The notes: generated by a model not told the origin, from the letters alone. Counted from the first letter of the stretch, positions 7,205 to 17,174 are shown. The stretch is DNA of 64,000 nt from Neisseria gonorrhoeae (GCF_003315235.1 NZ_QNRU01000001.1:1-64000); one strand, 5' to 3'. Translations and numbers: made by a program.

Positions 7205-10032
7205 ATAAGAAACACGGTTTTCCGCTGACTTTGACGGCGTTGGCCATTGCAACCGCTTTTCCGGCTTATGCTGCCCAAGCGGGGGCGGCGGCACTTGATG
7301 CGGCGCAAAGTCAATCATTGAAAGAGGTTACCGTCCGTGCCGCCAAAGTGGGACGGCGATCGAAAGAGGCGACAGGTTTGGGCAAAATCGTCAAAACGTC
7401 GGAAACGTTGAACAAAGAACAGGTACTCGGTATCCGCGACCTGACGCGCTACGATCCGGGCGTGGCGGTTGTCGAACAGGGCAACGGCGCGAGCGGCGGC
7501 TACTCGATACGCGGCGTAGATAAAAACCGTGTGGCGGTTTCGGTTGACGGCGTTGCCCAAATACAGGCGTTTACCGTGCAGGGATCGTTGAGCGGATACG
7601 GCGGACGCGGCGGCAGCGGCGCAATCAACGAAATCGAATATGAAAACATCAGCACGGTGGAAATCGACAAAGGCGCCGGTTCGTCCGATCACGGCAGCGG
7701 CGCACTCGGCGGCGCGGTCGCCTTCCGCACCAAAGAGGCGGCAGACCTGATTTCAGACGGCAAAAGCTGGGGGATACAGGCAAAAACCGCTTACGGCAGT
7801 AAAAACCGCCAATTTATGAAGTCGCTCGGCGCGGGGTTCAGCAAAGACGGTTGGGAAGGGCTGCTAATCCGAACCGAACGCCAAGGGCGGGAAACGCGCC
7901 CGCACGGCGATATTGCGGACGGGGTGGAATACGGCATAGACCGTTTGGACGCGTTCCGCCAGACATACGATATTAAACGCAAGACAACAGAGCCATTTTT
8001 CTTAGTAGAGGGCGAGAATACACTCAAGCCCGTGGCAAAATTGGCGGGCTACGGGATATATTTGAACCGCCAGCTCAACCGCTGGGTAAAAGAACGTATT
8101 GAACAAAATCAGCCTTTAAGTGCTGAAGAAGAGGCGCAGGTGCGGGAGGCGCAGGCGCGCCACGAAAACCTGTCCGCCCAAGCCTACACGGGCGGCGGCA
8201 GGATATTGCCCGATCCGATGGATTACCGCAGCGGCTCTTGGCTTGCCAAGCTGGGCTACCGCTTCGGCGGCAGGCATTATGTCGGCGGCGTGTTTGAGGA
8301 TACCAAACAGCGTTACGACATCCGCGATATGACGGAAAAACAGTATTACGGTACGGACGAGGCGGAAAAGTTTAGAGACAAGAGCGGGGTGTACGACGGC
8401 GACGATTTCCGCGACGGCTTGTATTTTGTGCCGAATATAGAAGAGTGGAAGGGCGATAAAAATTTGGTCAAGGGCATAGGTTTGAAATATTCCCGCACCA
8501 AATTTATTGACGAACATCACCGCCGCCGCCGTATGGGTTTGCTGTACCGTTATGAAAATGAGAAATACTCGGACAACTGGGCGGATAAGGCGGTGTTGTC
8601 GTTTGACAAACAGGGCGTGGCAACCGACAACAACACGCTGAAGCTGAATTGCGCCGTGTATCCTGCCGTGGACAAATCCTGCCGCGCGTCGGCGGACAAA
8701 CCGTATTCCTACGACAGCAGCGACCGTTTCCACTACCGCGAACAGCACAATGTTTTGAATGCCTCGTTTGAGAAGTCGCTGAAAAACAAATGGACGAAAC
8801 ACCATCTGACTTTGGGCTTCGGTTACGATGCTTCCAAAGCAGTATCCCGCCCAGAACAGCTTTCCCACAATGCGGCAAGGATTTCGGAATCCACGGGATT
8901 CGATGAAAAGAATCAAGATAAGTACCGTTTGGGTAAGCCCGAAGTCGTCGAAGGGTCGGTCTGCGGCTATATCGAAACCCTGCGTTCCCGCAAATGCGTG
9001 CCAAGAAAAATCAACGGCAGCAATATCCACATTTCTTTGAACGACCGTTTTTCAATCGGCAAATATTTTGATTTCAGCTTGGGCGGCAGGTACGACCGGA
9101 AAAACTTCACCACGTCGGAAGAACTCGTCCGCAGCGGGCGGTATGCCGACCGTTCGTGGAACAGCGGCATCGTGTTCAAACCGAACCGGCATTTTTCCGT
9201 GTCTTACCGCGCCTCCAGCGGCTTCAGAACGCCTTCCTTCCAAGAACTTTTCGGGATAGACATTTATCACGATTATCCGAAAGGCTGGCAGCGTCCCGCC
9301 CTGAAATCGGAAAAGGCAGCCAACCGGGAAATCGGTTTGCAGTGGAAGGGCGATTTCGGCTTTTTGGAAATCAGCAGTTTCCGCAACCGTTATACCGATA
9401 TGATTGCCGTTGCCGATCAAAAAACCAAATTGCCGGATTCAGCAGGACGATTGACAGAGATTGATATACGCGATTATTACAATGCCCAAAATATGTCGCT
9501 TCAAGGCATCAACATCTTGGGGAAAATCGACTGGAACGGCGTATACGGCAAACTGCCCGAAGGCCTGTACACCACATTGGCGTACAACCGTATCAAACCG
9601 AAATCGGTATCCAACCGGCCGGACTTGTCCCTCCGCAGCTATGCTTTGGATGCGGTACAGCCGTCGCGTTATGTTTTGGGGTTCGGATACGACCAGCCCG
9701 AGGGGAAATGGGGCGCAAACATTATGCTGACCTATTCCAAAGGGAAAAACCCTGACGAGCTTGCTTATCTGGCAGGCGATCAAAAACGATATTCGGCAGG
9801 AAGGGTTACGTCTTCTTGGAAAACGGCAGATGTTTCCGCTTATCTGAATCTGAAAAAACGGCTGACCTTGAGGGCGGCTATCTACAATATCGGCAACTAC
9901 CGCTACGTTACTTGGGAATCCTTGCGCCAGACTGCGGAAAGCACGGCAAACCGGCACGGCGGCGACAGCAACTATGGAAGGTATGCCGCACCGGGCAGGA
10001 ACTTCAGCCTCGCGCTCGAAATGAAGTTTTAA
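7201..10032 (+). CDS. lbpA: Lactoferrin-binding protein A, TonB-dependent outer-membrane receptor
   Basis: LbpA binds human lactoferrin and, with TonB energy, strips and imports its iron through a 22-strand barrel. The 943-residue protein has a signal peptide (cleavage after AFPAYA, about residue 24), a TonB box around residues 42-46 (EVTVRA), a plug domain with GGYSIRGVDKNRV, and a C-terminal phenylalanine (LEMKF). The frame is intact. The start overlaps the lbpB stop by four bases. With lbpB off, LbpA translation may fall through loss of coupling, though LbpA alone is known to support uptake in related systems. Many gonococcal strains are reported to carry lbp deletions; this copy of lbpA is complete. 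Confidence 0.95.
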   Translation: MNKKHGFPLTLTALAIATAFPAYAAQAGAAALDAAQSQSLKEVTVRAAKVGRRSKEATGLGKIVKTSETLNKEQVLGIRDLTRYDPGVAVVEQGNGASGGYSIRGVDKNRVAVSVDGVAQIQAFTVQGSLSGYGGRGGSGAINEIEYENISTVEIDKGAGSSDHGSGALGGAVAFRTKEAADLISDGKSWGIQAKTAYGSKNRQFMKSLGAGFSKDGWEGLLIRTERQGRETRPHGDIADGVEYGIDRLDAFRQTYDIKRKTTEPFFLVEGENTLKPVAKLAGYGIYLNRQLNRWVKERIEQNQPLSAEEEAQVREAQARHENLSAQAYTGGGRILPDPMDYRSGSWLAKLGYRFGGRHYVGGVFEDTKQRYDIRDMTEKQYYGTDEAEKFRDKSGVYDGDDFRDGLYFVPNIEEWKGDKNLVKGIGLKYSRTKFIDEHHRRRRMGLLYRYENEKYSDNWADKAVLSFDKQGVATDNNTLKLNCAVYPAVDKSCRASADKPYSYDSSDRFHYREQHNVLNASFEKSLKNKWTKHHLTLGFGYDASKAVSRPEQLSHNAARISESTGFDEKNQDKYRLGKPEVVEGSVCGYIETLRSRKCVPRKINGSNIHISLNDRFSIGKYFDFSLGGRYDRKNFTTSEELVRSGRYADRSWNSGIVFKPNRHFSVSYRASSGFRTPSFQELFGIDIYHDYPKGWQRPALKSEKAANREIGLQWKGDFGFLEISSFRNRYTDMIAVADQKTKLPDSAGRLTEIDIRDYYNAQNMSLQGINILGKIDWNGVYGKLPEGLYTTLAYNRIKPKSVSNRPDLSLRSYALDAVQPSRYVLGFGYDQPEGKWGANIMLTYSKGKNPDELAYLAGDQKRYSAGRVTSSWKTADVSAYLNLKKRLTLRAAIYNIGNYRYVTWESLRQTAESTANRHGGDSNYGRYAAPGRNFSLALEMKF

Positions 10033-10140
10033 AGGAAATGCCGTCTGGAAGCTTGATCTGCACCCCAAAAGTCGGACTAAACCGCCAACTGATTAAGGTG
10101 CAGGTTTTTTTGATTCAATATAAACAAGATTTCCGCCGTC

Positions 10141-10310
10141 ATTCCCGCGCAGGCGGGAATCCGGACATTCAATGCTAAGGCAATTTATCGGAAATGACTG
10201 AAACTCAAAAAACCGGATTCCCACTTTCGTGGGAATGACGCGATTAGAGTTTCAAAATTTATTCTAAATAGCTGAAGCTCAATGAACCGGGTTCCCGCCT
10301 GCGCGGGAAT
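10141..10310. repeat. Cluster of three dRS3 repeats with spacers
   Basis: Three copies of the dRS3 pattern (ATTCCC, eight bases, GGGAAT) lie at 10141-10160, 10217-10236 and 10291-10310; the last has GTTCCC. The sequences between them are related to one another (variants of GACTGAAACTCAA and of GATTAGAGTTTCAAAATT), as in neisserial intergenic repeat arrays. No gene is visible between 10033 and 10506. Confidence 0.85.
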
Positions 10311-10373
10311 GACGGGATTAAGTTTTCAAAATTCATCAGAAATTATTGATTTAATGGCATAAATTTTTGAGAT

Positions 10374-10478
10374 TATAGTGGATTAACAAAAATCAGGACA
10401 AGGCGACGAAGCCGCAGACAGTACAAATAGTACGGCAAGGCGAGGCAACGCCGTACTGGTTTTTGTTAATCCACTATA
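10374..10478. repeat. Correia element, internally deleted class, 105 bp
   Basis: The element has TATAGTGGATTAACAAAAA ends in inverted orientation and lacks the central segment present in the copy at 51-204. It lies between lbpA and the convergent trpF and could form a long hairpin ending both transcripts. Confidence 0.92.
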
Positions 10479-10506
10479 AGTCATTCCGGCGGCAATTTTT
10501 GTTGCT

Positions 10507-11133
10507 TTAACGGGATAGGCGGTTGGCGGTTGCGATAAAGGCGGCGACTTTGGCGGGGTCTTTTTTGCCTTTAGACGCTTCCACGCCGCCGGATACGTCG
10601 ACCGCTTCCGCTCCGGTGATGCGGACGGCTTCGCCGACGTTTTCAGGGGTCAGCCCGCCGGCAAGCACCCACGGCTTGCCCGAATATTCCGCCAACAGCG
10701 TCCAGTCGAAGCGGTGTCCGGTGCCGCCGTATTCCGAAGGGTGATAGGCATCGAACAGCAGTGCCTGAGCGTTGGGGAAGCGCGTGGCGGCGTTTCGGAT
10801 GTCTGATGCCGTCTGAACACGAATGGCTTTAATATAGGGGCGGTCGAACTGCCGGCAGAATGCATCGTCTTCGTCGCCGTGGAATTGGATGATGTGTATC
10901 GGCACTTCGGCAAGGATGCGGCGGATGTTTTGCGCGCTTTCGTTGACGAAAAGGGCGACAACGCTGACAAACGGCGGCAGTGCGGCGGCGATTTTTTGTG
11001 CTTTAATGATGTCGATAGCGCGGGGGCTTTGGGGGTAAAAAACCAGTCCCAATGCGTCTGCGCCGGCGTGGGCGGCATACAGTGCGTCTTCCGGTGTGGT
11101 GATGCCGCAGATTTTGGTGCGGATTTTCCTCAT
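10507..11133 (-). CDS. trpF: Phosphoribosylanthranilate isomerase
   Basis: TrpF converts N-(5'-phosphoribosyl)anthranilate to CdRP in tryptophan synthesis. The 208-residue single-domain (beta-alpha)8 protein begins [13 protein letters not shown], with the catalytic Cys in KICGI, and has a catalytic Asp in LLFDAYH and the phosphate-binding motifs [10 protein letters not shown] and VDVSGGVE. The ATG at 11133 was chosen because AAGGAAT lies upstream and the frame before it reads uptake-sequence DNA. trp genes are scattered: trpB lies 10 kb away and trpC is not fused. An uptake sequence is embedded in the coding region near 10806. Confidence 0.96.
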   Translation of the reverse strand: MRKIRTKICGITTPEDALYAAHAGADALGLVFYPQSPRAIDIIKAQKIAAALPPFVSVVALFVNESAQNIRRILAEVPIHIIQFHGDEDDAFCRQFDRPYIKAIRVQTASDIRNAATRFPNAQALLFDAYHPSEYGGTGHRFDWTLLAEYSGKPWVLAGGLTPENVGEAVRITGAEAVDVSGGVEASKGKKDPAKVAAFIATANRLSR

Positions 11134-11191
11134 TCGGTATTCCTTTATTTGGGAAACGGTGCGCTTGTGCCGTTTCAGACGGCATTCCCGA

Positions 11192-11683
11192 TCAGTCGAT
11201 TTTGATGTATTCGACAGAAAGGATTTCAATTTCCTCACGGCCTTCCGGCGTGTTCAAAACCACTTCGTCGCCTTCGCGCGCTTTAATCAGGCAACGCGCC
11301 AACGGCGAAATCCAAGAAATTTTGTTTTGCGCGGTATCGATTTCATCGACGCCGACGATTTTGACGGTTTGCTCGCGCCCGTCGCCACGCAACAGACCGA
11401 CGGTCGCGCCGAAAAATACTTGGTCGGTCGCTTCGCGCAATTCGGGATCGACGACGACGGCAGCCTCCAAACGTTTGGTCAGGAAACGGATGCGGCGGTC
11501 GATTTCGCGCATACGGCGTTTGCCGTAAAGATAGTCGCCGTTTTCGCTGCGGTCGCCGTTGCCTGCCGCCCAGTTGACGATTTGGACGATTTCGGGGCGT
11601 TCTTTATTGACCAGTTGATAAAGCTCGTCTTTCAATGCCTGCCAGCCGGCGGGCGTAATGTAGTTTTTGGTTTCGGTACTCAT
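11192..11683 (-). CDS. greB: Transcription elongation factor GreB
   Basis: GreB binds the RNA polymerase secondary channel and stimulates cleavage of backtracked RNA. The 163-residue protein fits GreB rather than GreA: the coiled-coil tip reads [22 protein letters not shown], with the two acidic tip residues, and the line [14 protein letters not shown] is GreB-like. The C-terminal FKBP-like domain ends [10 protein letters not shown]. It lies 59 bases upstream of trpF on the same strand, separated by a single uptake sequence, so the two may be co-transcribed. Confidence 0.9.
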   Translation of the reverse strand: MSTETKNYITPAGWQALKDELYQLVNKERPEIVQIVNWAAGNGDRSENGDYLYGKRRMREIDRRIRFLTKRLEAAVVVDPELREATDQVFFGATVGLLRGDGREQTVKIVGVDEIDTAQNKISWISPLARCLIKAREGDEVVLNTPEGREEIEILSVEYIKID

Positions 11684-11726
11684 ATCGTGTGCGGATGAAA
11701 CGGGAAATGTGATGCCGATATGGGAA

Positions 11727-11766
11727 ATGCCGTCTGAAAACCCAACGTTCGGATTTCAGACGGCAT
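11727..11766. terminator. Terminator after purF
   Basis: An inverted pair of full uptake sequences with 14 bases between them, 17 bases beyond the purF stop on the minus strand. Confidence 0.75.
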
Positions 11767-11782
11767 CGCGGTTTGGGAAGCC

Positions 11783-13327
11783 TTATTCTTCGTCGCCCGC
11801 ATCGCTGATGCTGATGCTGTGTTCCATCCTGCTCGGGTGGATTTTCAGACCGGCGCAGCCGGATTTCTCGGCAGACAGGCGGTCGAGGTAGGCATCATCG
11901 ATGTCGCCGGTCCGATAAATGCCGTTGAAACAGGACGAATCGAAGGATTCGATTTTCGGGTTGAGTGCTTTGACGACGGCTTCCAAATCGCCCAAGTCTT
12001 GAAACACGATGCCGTCCGCGCCGATTTCGGCGGCGATTTCCGCCGCGCTGCGCCCGTTGGCAATCAACTCTTCGCGCGTGGGCATATCGATGCCGTACAC
12101 ATTGGGATAGCGCACTTCGGGCGCGGCGGAGGCGATATAGACTTTGCGCGCGCCCGCCGCGCGTACCATTTCGACGATTTCGCGGCTGGTCGTCCCGCGC
12201 ACGATGGAGTCGTCCACCAGCAACACGCTTTTGCCTGCAAATTCGGTTTCCATCGGGCTGAGTTTTTGGCGCACGGATTTTTTGCGCGTCGACTGACCGG
12301 GCATGATAAAGGTGCGGCCGATATAGCGGTTTTTAATCAAACCCTCGCGGTAAGGCTTTTTGAGGTGGACGGCAAGTTCCATTGCACTGGGGCGGCTGGT
12401 GTCGGGAATGGGCATCACGACGTCGATGCCGTCCACGGGCAGCTCGCGTTTGATTTTTTCCGCCAAGGACACGCCCATATCCAAGCGCGACTGGTAAACG
12501 GACACGCCGTCAATCACGGAGTCGGGGCGGGCAAAATAAACATATTCAAAAAGGCAGGGGCTGAGTTTGGCGCGGTCGCTGCATTGTCGGGCGATGATTG
12601 TGCCGTTAAAGCCGACAAATACCGCTTCGCCCGGCCGGATATCGCGTTCCAAATCGTAGGCAAGCGCATTGAAGGCGACGGATTCGGAGGCGACGGCATA
12701 GGATTTCCTGCCTTCGCTGTCGGTTTGCGAACCCAATGCCAGCGGGCGGATGCCGTAAGGGTCGCGGAAGGCGAGCATACCGTAGCCCGCAATCATGGCA
12801 ACCACGCCGTATGCACCGCGCACCAGGCGGTGGACTTCGGCAACGGCGTTGAAAATATTGTCGGCATTGAGCCGGTGCGGGTCGGCGTTTTTAGAGACTT
12901 CGCGGCGCAATTCGTGCGCGAATACGTTGAGCAAAACTTCGGAATCGGAGCCGGTGTTGATGTGGCGCAGGTGTTTGTTACACACGTTTTCATACAGTTC
13001 GGCAGTGTTGGTGAGGTTGCCGTTGTGCGCCAAAACGATGCCGAAAGGCGAGCTGACGTAGAAAGGCTGCGCCTCCGCGCTGCTGCCGGCGTTGCCCGCC
13101 GTGGGATAACGGACGTGGGCGATGCCGGCGTTGCCGGTCAAATCGCGCATATTGCGCGTGCGGAACACTTCGCTCACCATCCCTTTGCCTTTGTGCATAT
13201 GGAAGGTACCGCCTTCCGCCGTTGCAATGCCCGCCGCATCCTGCCCCCTGTGCTGCAACATCTGCAAACCGTCGTACAGAAGCTGGTTCACGGGTTCATG
13301 ACTGACCAAACCTAATACGCCGCACAT
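11783..13327 (-). CDS. purF: Amidophosphoribosyltransferase
   Basis: PurF transfers ammonia from glutamine to PRPP, the first committed step of purine synthesis. The 514-residue protein starts MCGVLGLVS, so the N-terminal nucleophile Cys2 is exposed after Met removal. The glutaminase domain fills the first half. The PRPP loop [13 protein letters not shown] lies near residue 370 in the phosphoribosyltransferase domain. The gene follows cvpA in the order folC, dedD-like, cvpA, purF, as in E. coli, but about 190 bases and an imperfect hairpin separate it from cvpA, so it may have its own promoter. Confidence 0.97.
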   Translation of the reverse strand: MCGVLGLVSHEPVNQLLYDGLQMLQHRGQDAAGIATAEGGTFHMHKGKGMVSEVFRTRNMRDLTGNAGIAHVRYPTAGNAGSSAEAQPFYVSSPFGIVLAHNGNLTNTAELYENVCNKHLRHINTGSDSEVLLNVFAHELRREVSKNADPHRLNADNIFNAVAEVHRLVRGAYGVVAMIAGYGMLAFRDPYGIRPLALGSQTDSEGRKSYAVASESVAFNALAYDLERDIRPGEAVFVGFNGTIIARQCSDRAKLSPCLFEYVYFARPDSVIDGVSVYQSRLDMGVSLAEKIKRELPVDGIDVVMPIPDTSRPSAMELAVHLKKPYREGLIKNRYIGRTFIMPGQSTRKKSVRQKLSPMETEFAGKSVLLVDDSIVRGTTSREIVEMVRAAGARKVYIASAAPEVRYPNVYGIDMPTREELIANGRSAAEIAAEIGADGIVFQDLGDLEAVVKALNPKIESFDSSCFNGIYRTGDIDDAYLDRLSAEKSGCAGLKIHPSRMEHSISISDAGDEE

Positions 13328-13468
13328 ATCGTCTTCTCCGATTCGAGGTTTAAGGGTGAAACGGAATTATAAAGCAAACGGCGGCTTTTTGCCCGAATTG
13401 TTGACAATATTTGTGTAAAGTCAGGCAGGTGCGCTTTGTCTGTCGGGGTGTGTCAAGGAAAGAAAAGG

Positions 13469-13507
13469 CGTTTCGGACGGCATAAATCAGGTATGCTGTC
13501 TGAAACG
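13469..13507. terminator. Imperfect uptake-sequence hairpin after cvpA
   Basis: GTTTCGGACGGCAT pairs with ATGCTGTCTGAAAC. Both arms carry one change from the uptake sequence, but the changes leave the stem mostly paired. It would end or attenuate the cvpA transcript before purF. Confidence 0.55.
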
Positions 13508-13520
13508 CCACGTATGCGGA

Positions 13521-14018
13521 TTAGTCGTCGTCGAGGGATTCGGGTGCGTTGTCCGTATGGTTTAACACCGCTTCGGAAAGCGATACGAAAAACGGTACGG
13601 TATAGGACTGTTGCCATTCTTCGGTATCGGGCAGGTCGGTTTTTGAAGCAAGCATGATCAGCAGGGTAACAATCAAAACGCCTTTCAATGCACCGAATAC
13701 ACCGCCCAAAATGCGGTTGGCAAAGCCCAGACCGACCGCCGAAACTGCGCCGGTCAGCAGCGAACGGAGCATTTTCTGGATCAGACAGGCAATGACGAAC
13801 AGGGAAATGAATGACAGAGCCAATGCAAACAGGCGGGGTTGGAACGAGGCAAAGGCGAGGTCGGCGAAGGGTGCGGCAAAGAGTTTGGCAAAAAAGAAGG
13901 AAACCACCCATGCCACCATCGAACCTGCTTCCGCAATCACGCCGCGCATCGTGGAAATGACGATGCAGGCGGCGATGACGGCGGAGGCGAGGAGGTCGGC
14001 AATGGGGAGGCTATTCAT
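13521..14018 (-). CDS. cvpA: CvpA family membrane protein
   Basis: CvpA is a small inner-membrane protein first linked to colicin V production in E. coli; its own role remains poorly defined. The 165-residue protein has four hydrophobic helices, the second and third around FALALSFISLFVIACLI and ANRILGGVFGALKGVLIV, which hold the family motifs RGxxxE and N-R-xLGGxFGxxKG. The C-terminus is acidic (ESLDDD). The start overlaps the upstream SPOR gene by eight bases, so the two are translationally linked. Confidence 0.92.
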   Translation of the reverse strand: MNSLPIADLLASAVIAACIVISTMRGVIAEAGSMVAWVVSFFFAKLFAAPFADLAFASFQPRLFALALSFISLFVIACLIQKMLRSLLTGAVSAVGLGFANRILGGVFGALKGVLIVTLLIMLASKTDLPDTEEWQQSYTVPFFVSLSEAVLNHTDNAPESLDDD

Positions 14019-15051
14019 TCGTTACCTGGCCGGCGATGCCGTGCACGCGCAGTTTGTTCAAATCGCGTTCGGCATCCCTTGCGTTTTTATAGTTGCTTGA
14101 TTTGACGCGGTAAACTTTGCCGTTGTCGGTCATGATTTCGGTGATGGTCGAATCGATACCCGCCGCCTTCATTTTACGCTGGAGGCTCAAGGCGCGTTCT
14201 TTTTCGGCATAACCTGCCTGAATGGCGGCTTTTTTGCCCGCCTTGCCGGATTTTTCCTTCTCGGCGGTTTTGGTTTTGTCCGCTTTGTCGGTTTTTTGCG
14301 CCGTTTCGTGTTTTTTGCCGTCCGAACGGTCTTTTTCGGCTGTCTTTTTGCCTTCAGCCTTGTCGGCTTTTTTCGCTTCTTTTACCGCGCTGTCGGATTT
14401 TGCCGTATCCGGTTTGGTTTTTTCGGCAGCAGTTTTCGGTTTGTCGGCAACTTTTTCGGCGGTTTTGGTTTCTTTGGCTTTGGGCTTGGCTTCGGCAGTG
14501 CGTTCCGCTTTTTGCGGTTTGGGTTCGGCAGAGCGTTTCGGTTTTTCAACCGCTACCGTATCCGTACTGTCGGCAGTTGCCGACACTTTTTCGGCAGCGC
14601 GTTGTTTTGCCTGCTTCGGTTCGGTTTTGGCGGTTTCTGCCTGTTGCAGTTTCTCGGATTCTTCCAAACCTTTGATGTTGCTGTCTTCGAGCCGGTCGTT
14701 AATCAGCACCAGCGGCGCGCCTACGTTTTCAGGCTCGCTGATTTCGCTGTCGGCGGCAGAAGGCTTGTCTTCGCCTGCCAAGTCCTGCGGTTTGTCGGCG
14801 GCGGTTTCCCCGTTTTCGGCGGCGGATTTCAAGGCAGGGGTTTGTGCCGTGTTTGCCGTTTGGCTTTCCGTTGCGCCGGTTTCGCCGGCCTGCGGTGCGG
14901 GATTGCTGTCGGCAGGATCGGAACTGAGTGCGGCTGCCAGCAGGATGCAGGAGGCGGCAACCAGGGAGCTTGCCGTTACGAGGCGGCGGCGGTTGCGCCG
15001 TTTCAGCTGTTCGTAACCGGTCAGGACTTCGTTTTGTTTGTTTTCGGACAT
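14011..15051 (-). CDS. SPOR-domain cell-division-type protein (DedD-like)
   Basis: The protein (346 residues) has a short cytoplasmic N-terminus ending KRRNRRR, one transmembrane helix at about residues 24-43, a long low-complexity Lys/Ala/Glu/Thr-rich linker (about 60-265) and a C-terminal SPOR domain (about 270-346) ending GIAGQVTNE. SPOR domains bind denuded septal peptidoglycan. Its position between folC and cvpA matches E. coli dedD. I also recall a gonococcal tetrapac (tpc) locus tied to cell separation near a folate gene; whether this is that gene needs a database check. It overlaps cvpA by eight bases. Confidence 0.85.
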   Translation of the reverse strand: MSENKQNEVLTGYEQLKRRNRRRLVTASSLVAASCILLAAALSSDPADSNPAPQAGETGATESQTANTAQTPALKSAAENGETAADKPQDLAGEDKPSAADSEISEPENVGAPLVLINDRLEDSNIKGLEESEKLQQAETAKTEPKQAKQRAAEKVSATADSTDTVAVEKPKRSAEPKPQKAERTAEAKPKAKETKTAEKVADKPKTAAEKTKPDTAKSDSAVKEAKKADKAEGKKTAEKDRSDGKKHETAQKTDKADKTKTAEKEKSGKAGKKAAIQAGYAEKERALSLQRKMKAAGIDSTITEIMTDNGKVYRVKSSNYKNARDAERDLNKLRVHGIAGQVTNE

Positions 15052-15064
15052 AGAAGTTTCCTTT

Positions 15065-16339
15065 TCACAGTACCGACATTACGTCGGCGACGGTATGAAA
15101 TGAGCCGAATACGACGATTCTGTCGTCTTCGCCCGCTTTTGAGGCTGCCGCCCGGTACGCGTCGCGGACGGCGGCGAATGTCTGTATGTTTTCGATGTGG
15201 TGTTGTTCCAATTTGGCTTTCAGTGCATCCGCCGTCATACCGCGCGGCACGTCCAAAGGCGCGATATACCACTCGTCAAACTGGTCTTTAACGGTTTCCG
15301 ACACGCCGTCTATGTCTTTGTCGGACAGCATACTGAACACGGCGGTGCGCTTTTGCGCGTAGGCAAGGTTGATTAGGTTGCGGCGCAGGGCGCGGGCGGC
15401 GTGGGGGTTGTGTCCGACATCCAATACGGTCAGCGGCCGGCCGGGCAGGACTTGGAAGCGTCCGGGATTTTCAACCAGCAGCAGCCCGCGTTTGATTGCA
15501 CCAATGTCCACCGGCAGTCTGTCGTCGAGGCATTCCAATACGGTCAACGCGCAGGCGGCGTTAGAAAGCTGGTATGCGCCGCGCAATGCGGGGAAGGGCA
15601 GGGCATTGCGGTTGCGTGCGGGGCCGTCTGAATGCTGCGGCCGGAAGCGGTAGTTCCATTGGATGTTTTCCATCGCGTGAAACTCGAAATCGCGCTGTAC
15701 CATCAGCAGTTTCGCGCCTATGGCTTCGGCGTGTGCGACCAATGATGCGGGCGCGGGGTTTTGACCGCAGATGGCGGGTTTGCCGCTGCGGAACACGCCT
15801 GCCTTTTCAAAGCCGACCTGTTCGACCGTATCGCCCAAAAATGCCTGATGGTCCAAATCCACACTAGTAACCACCGCGCAATCGCCGTCAAACGCGTTGA
15901 CCGCGTCCAAACGTCCGCCCAAGCCGACTTCCAATATCATTACATCCACTTGTTCGCGTATGAAGATGTCGACAGCCGCCAAGGCATTGAATTCAAAATA
16001 AGTCAGCGATATTTCGCCGCGCGCGGCTTCGATGCGCTCGAAAGAGGCAATAATCGTATCGTCCGAAACGGGTTCGGCGTTGATGGCGATGCGTTCGTTG
16101 TAATGCAATAAATGCGGGCTGGTCAGCGTGCCGGTTTTGAAGCCTGCCTGTTTGTAAATCTGTGTCAGGTAGGCGCAGACCGAACCTTTGCCGTTTGTTC
16201 CCGCGACGACGACGACGGGGCATTGCGGTGTCAGGTTCATGCGCTTTTTTACTTCGCTTACGCGCTCCAAACCCATGTCGATCAAACCGCCGCTGTGGGC
16301 GGTTTCCAAATGCGAGAGCCAGTCTTGTAGTGTTTTCAT
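15065..16339 (-). CDS. folC: Bifunctional dihydrofolate/folylpolyglutamate synthase
   Basis: FolC adds glutamate to dihydropteroate and then to tetrahydrofolates, using ATP. The 424-residue Mur-ligase-type protein has the P-loop VVVAGTNGKGSVCAYL near residues 44-60, the central motif LEVGLGGRLDAVNA, and the C-terminal ligase-domain motif LDVGHNPHAARAL. It heads the folC, dedD-like, cvpA run, with 13 bases between it and the SPOR gene. The order agrees with E. coli. Confidence 0.96.
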   Translation of the reverse strand: MKTLQDWLSHLETAHSGGLIDMGLERVSEVKKRMNLTPQCPVVVVAGTNGKGSVCAYLTQIYKQAGFKTGTLTSPHLLHYNERIAINAEPVSDDTIIASFERIEAARGEISLTYFEFNALAAVDIFIREQVDVMILEVGLGGRLDAVNAFDGDCAVVTSVDLDHQAFLGDTVEQVGFEKAGVFRSGKPAICGQNPAPASLVAHAEAIGAKLLMVQRDFEFHAMENIQWNYRFRPQHSDGPARNRNALPFPALRGAYQLSNAACALTVLECLDDRLPVDIGAIKRGLLLVENPGRFQVLPGRPLTVLDVGHNPHAARALRRNLINLAYAQKRTAVFSMLSDKDIDGVSETVKDQFDEWYIAPLDVPRGMTADALKAKLEQHHIENIQTFAAVRDAYRAAASKAGEDDRIVVFGSFHTVADVMSVL

Positions 16340-16369
16340 GAGTGTTTCGTTTTCAAATGCCGTCTGAAA

Positions 16370-16810
16370 TCAGTCTGATGTATCGGTTTCGGCGGTTTTT
16401 TTCGGCTGCCGCCAAAGCACCCAGACTTTCAGCCGCCGGTAGGATTCTTTGTCCGTCATGTCGGGCATGATGCATTGGCGGACGGTTTTGCCGCCTGTGT
16501 CCCATTGTAAGAATAAGGCATAAGGCGTAACCATACTGCTGCCCGCAAGTGTTGCCGCTGTTTTGTCTTTGCCGGATACGATTTCCGCCCGTCCGTCGCG
16601 GTCTATGGTAATGGCGGTTATGGCATGGCGGTGTTTCAGATTCGTTATCCTGAGCGAGTATGCGTAACTTGCCGCCAAAGCCGCCAAACCGAACCACATC
16701 ATCCGGCCGTAAAACCAAGTCAGGCAGACGGCAATGGAAGCCGAGTGGAGTGATACGGTCAGGATGTTCAGGATGCGGGACGGCCTCAATGCCGTCTGAA
16801 AGGCGCGCAT
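16370..16810 (-). CDS. Small membrane protein, YgfX-like
   Basis: The 146-residue protein has two adjacent hydrophobic helices near residues 15-50, then a soluble domain ending with KESYRRLKVWVLWRQPKK. This layout (two helices, a short beta domain, and a tail of the form D-x(5-6)-RRL-(K/R)-V) resembles the YgfX (CptA-toxin-like) family, which partners the SdhE-type flavinylation factor in other bacteria; no sdhE is nearby. The first codons lie within an uptake sequence (FQTAL in the protein), so the true start could be slightly downstream. It lies between folC and the next gene on the same strand. Confidence 0.6.
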   Translation of the reverse strand: MRAFQTALRPSRILNILTVSLHSASIAVCLTWFYGRMMWFGLAALAASYAYSLRITNLKHRHAITAITIDRDGRAEIVSGKDKTAATLAGSSMVTPYALFLQWDTGGKTVRQCIMPDMTDKESYRRLKVWVLWRQPKKTAETDTSD

Positions 16811-16814
16811 GGCG

Positions 16815-17174
16815 TTACATCATATTGTCGAACACGGGCGTGATGTTCAAATCCGCTTCTTCCATATCCAAAACCATATCGTGGATTTCAATGTCGAAAA
16901 ATTCCCAAAACGCCTTCAGCCCCATATCTTGCGGCCATTTGTCCTTGTCGATGTCCCAACCTGCCAGCTCCGCCTCAAAAATCTGCCGGTAGCGTTCGTC
17001 GAAGTAGGAAACGACGGCTTCCGGTTCGTCGAACTGCGGAACGAGGAAGACGGAACAGTCGGCGCGAAGCTGTTCTATGGTCAGGTCGGGCATATTTTCG
17101 TCGGTGCTTTTGAGCCATTCCAAAAAGCGCGCGGTCGGCTTGAGGACGGCGGCGGTGCGGTCAACAAAATACAT
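16815..17174 (-). CDS. Conserved hypothetical acidic protein
   Basis: A 119-residue soluble, acidic protein with no signal peptide or helix-turn-helix; I do not recognise a family. It contains VVSYFDERYRQIFEAEL and FWEFFDIEIHDMVLDME, suggesting an all-helical fold. ATG 17174 was chosen with AGAAAG upstream; a TTG at 17189 is in frame. It ends four bases before the YgfX-like gene, so the two are probably co-transcribed. Confidence 0.75.
   Translation of the reverse strand: MYFVDRTAAVLKPTARFLEWLKSTDENMPDLTIEQLRADCSVFLVPQFDEPEAVVSYFDERYRQIFEAELAGWDIDKDKWPQDMGLKAFWEFFDIEIHDMVLDMEEADLNITPVFDNMM

Noticed and set aside
11192..11683. Assignment as GreA
   Set aside because: The [22 protein letters not shown] tip and overall line-up match GreB better.
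11819..13315. A 498-codon open frame antisense to purF
   Set aside because: It is the GC-rich complement of an unmistakable PurF, and is rich in FAVG/HFAH repeats typical of such shadows.
13395..13430. Plus-strand promoter-like TTGACA upstream of purF
   Set aside because: It points away from purF, and no plus-strand gene follows; the -10 match is poor.
14222..15016. A plus-strand Ser/Phe-rich frame opposite the SPOR gene
   Set aside because: Product of the repetitive Lys/Ala linker read in antisense; no start signal.
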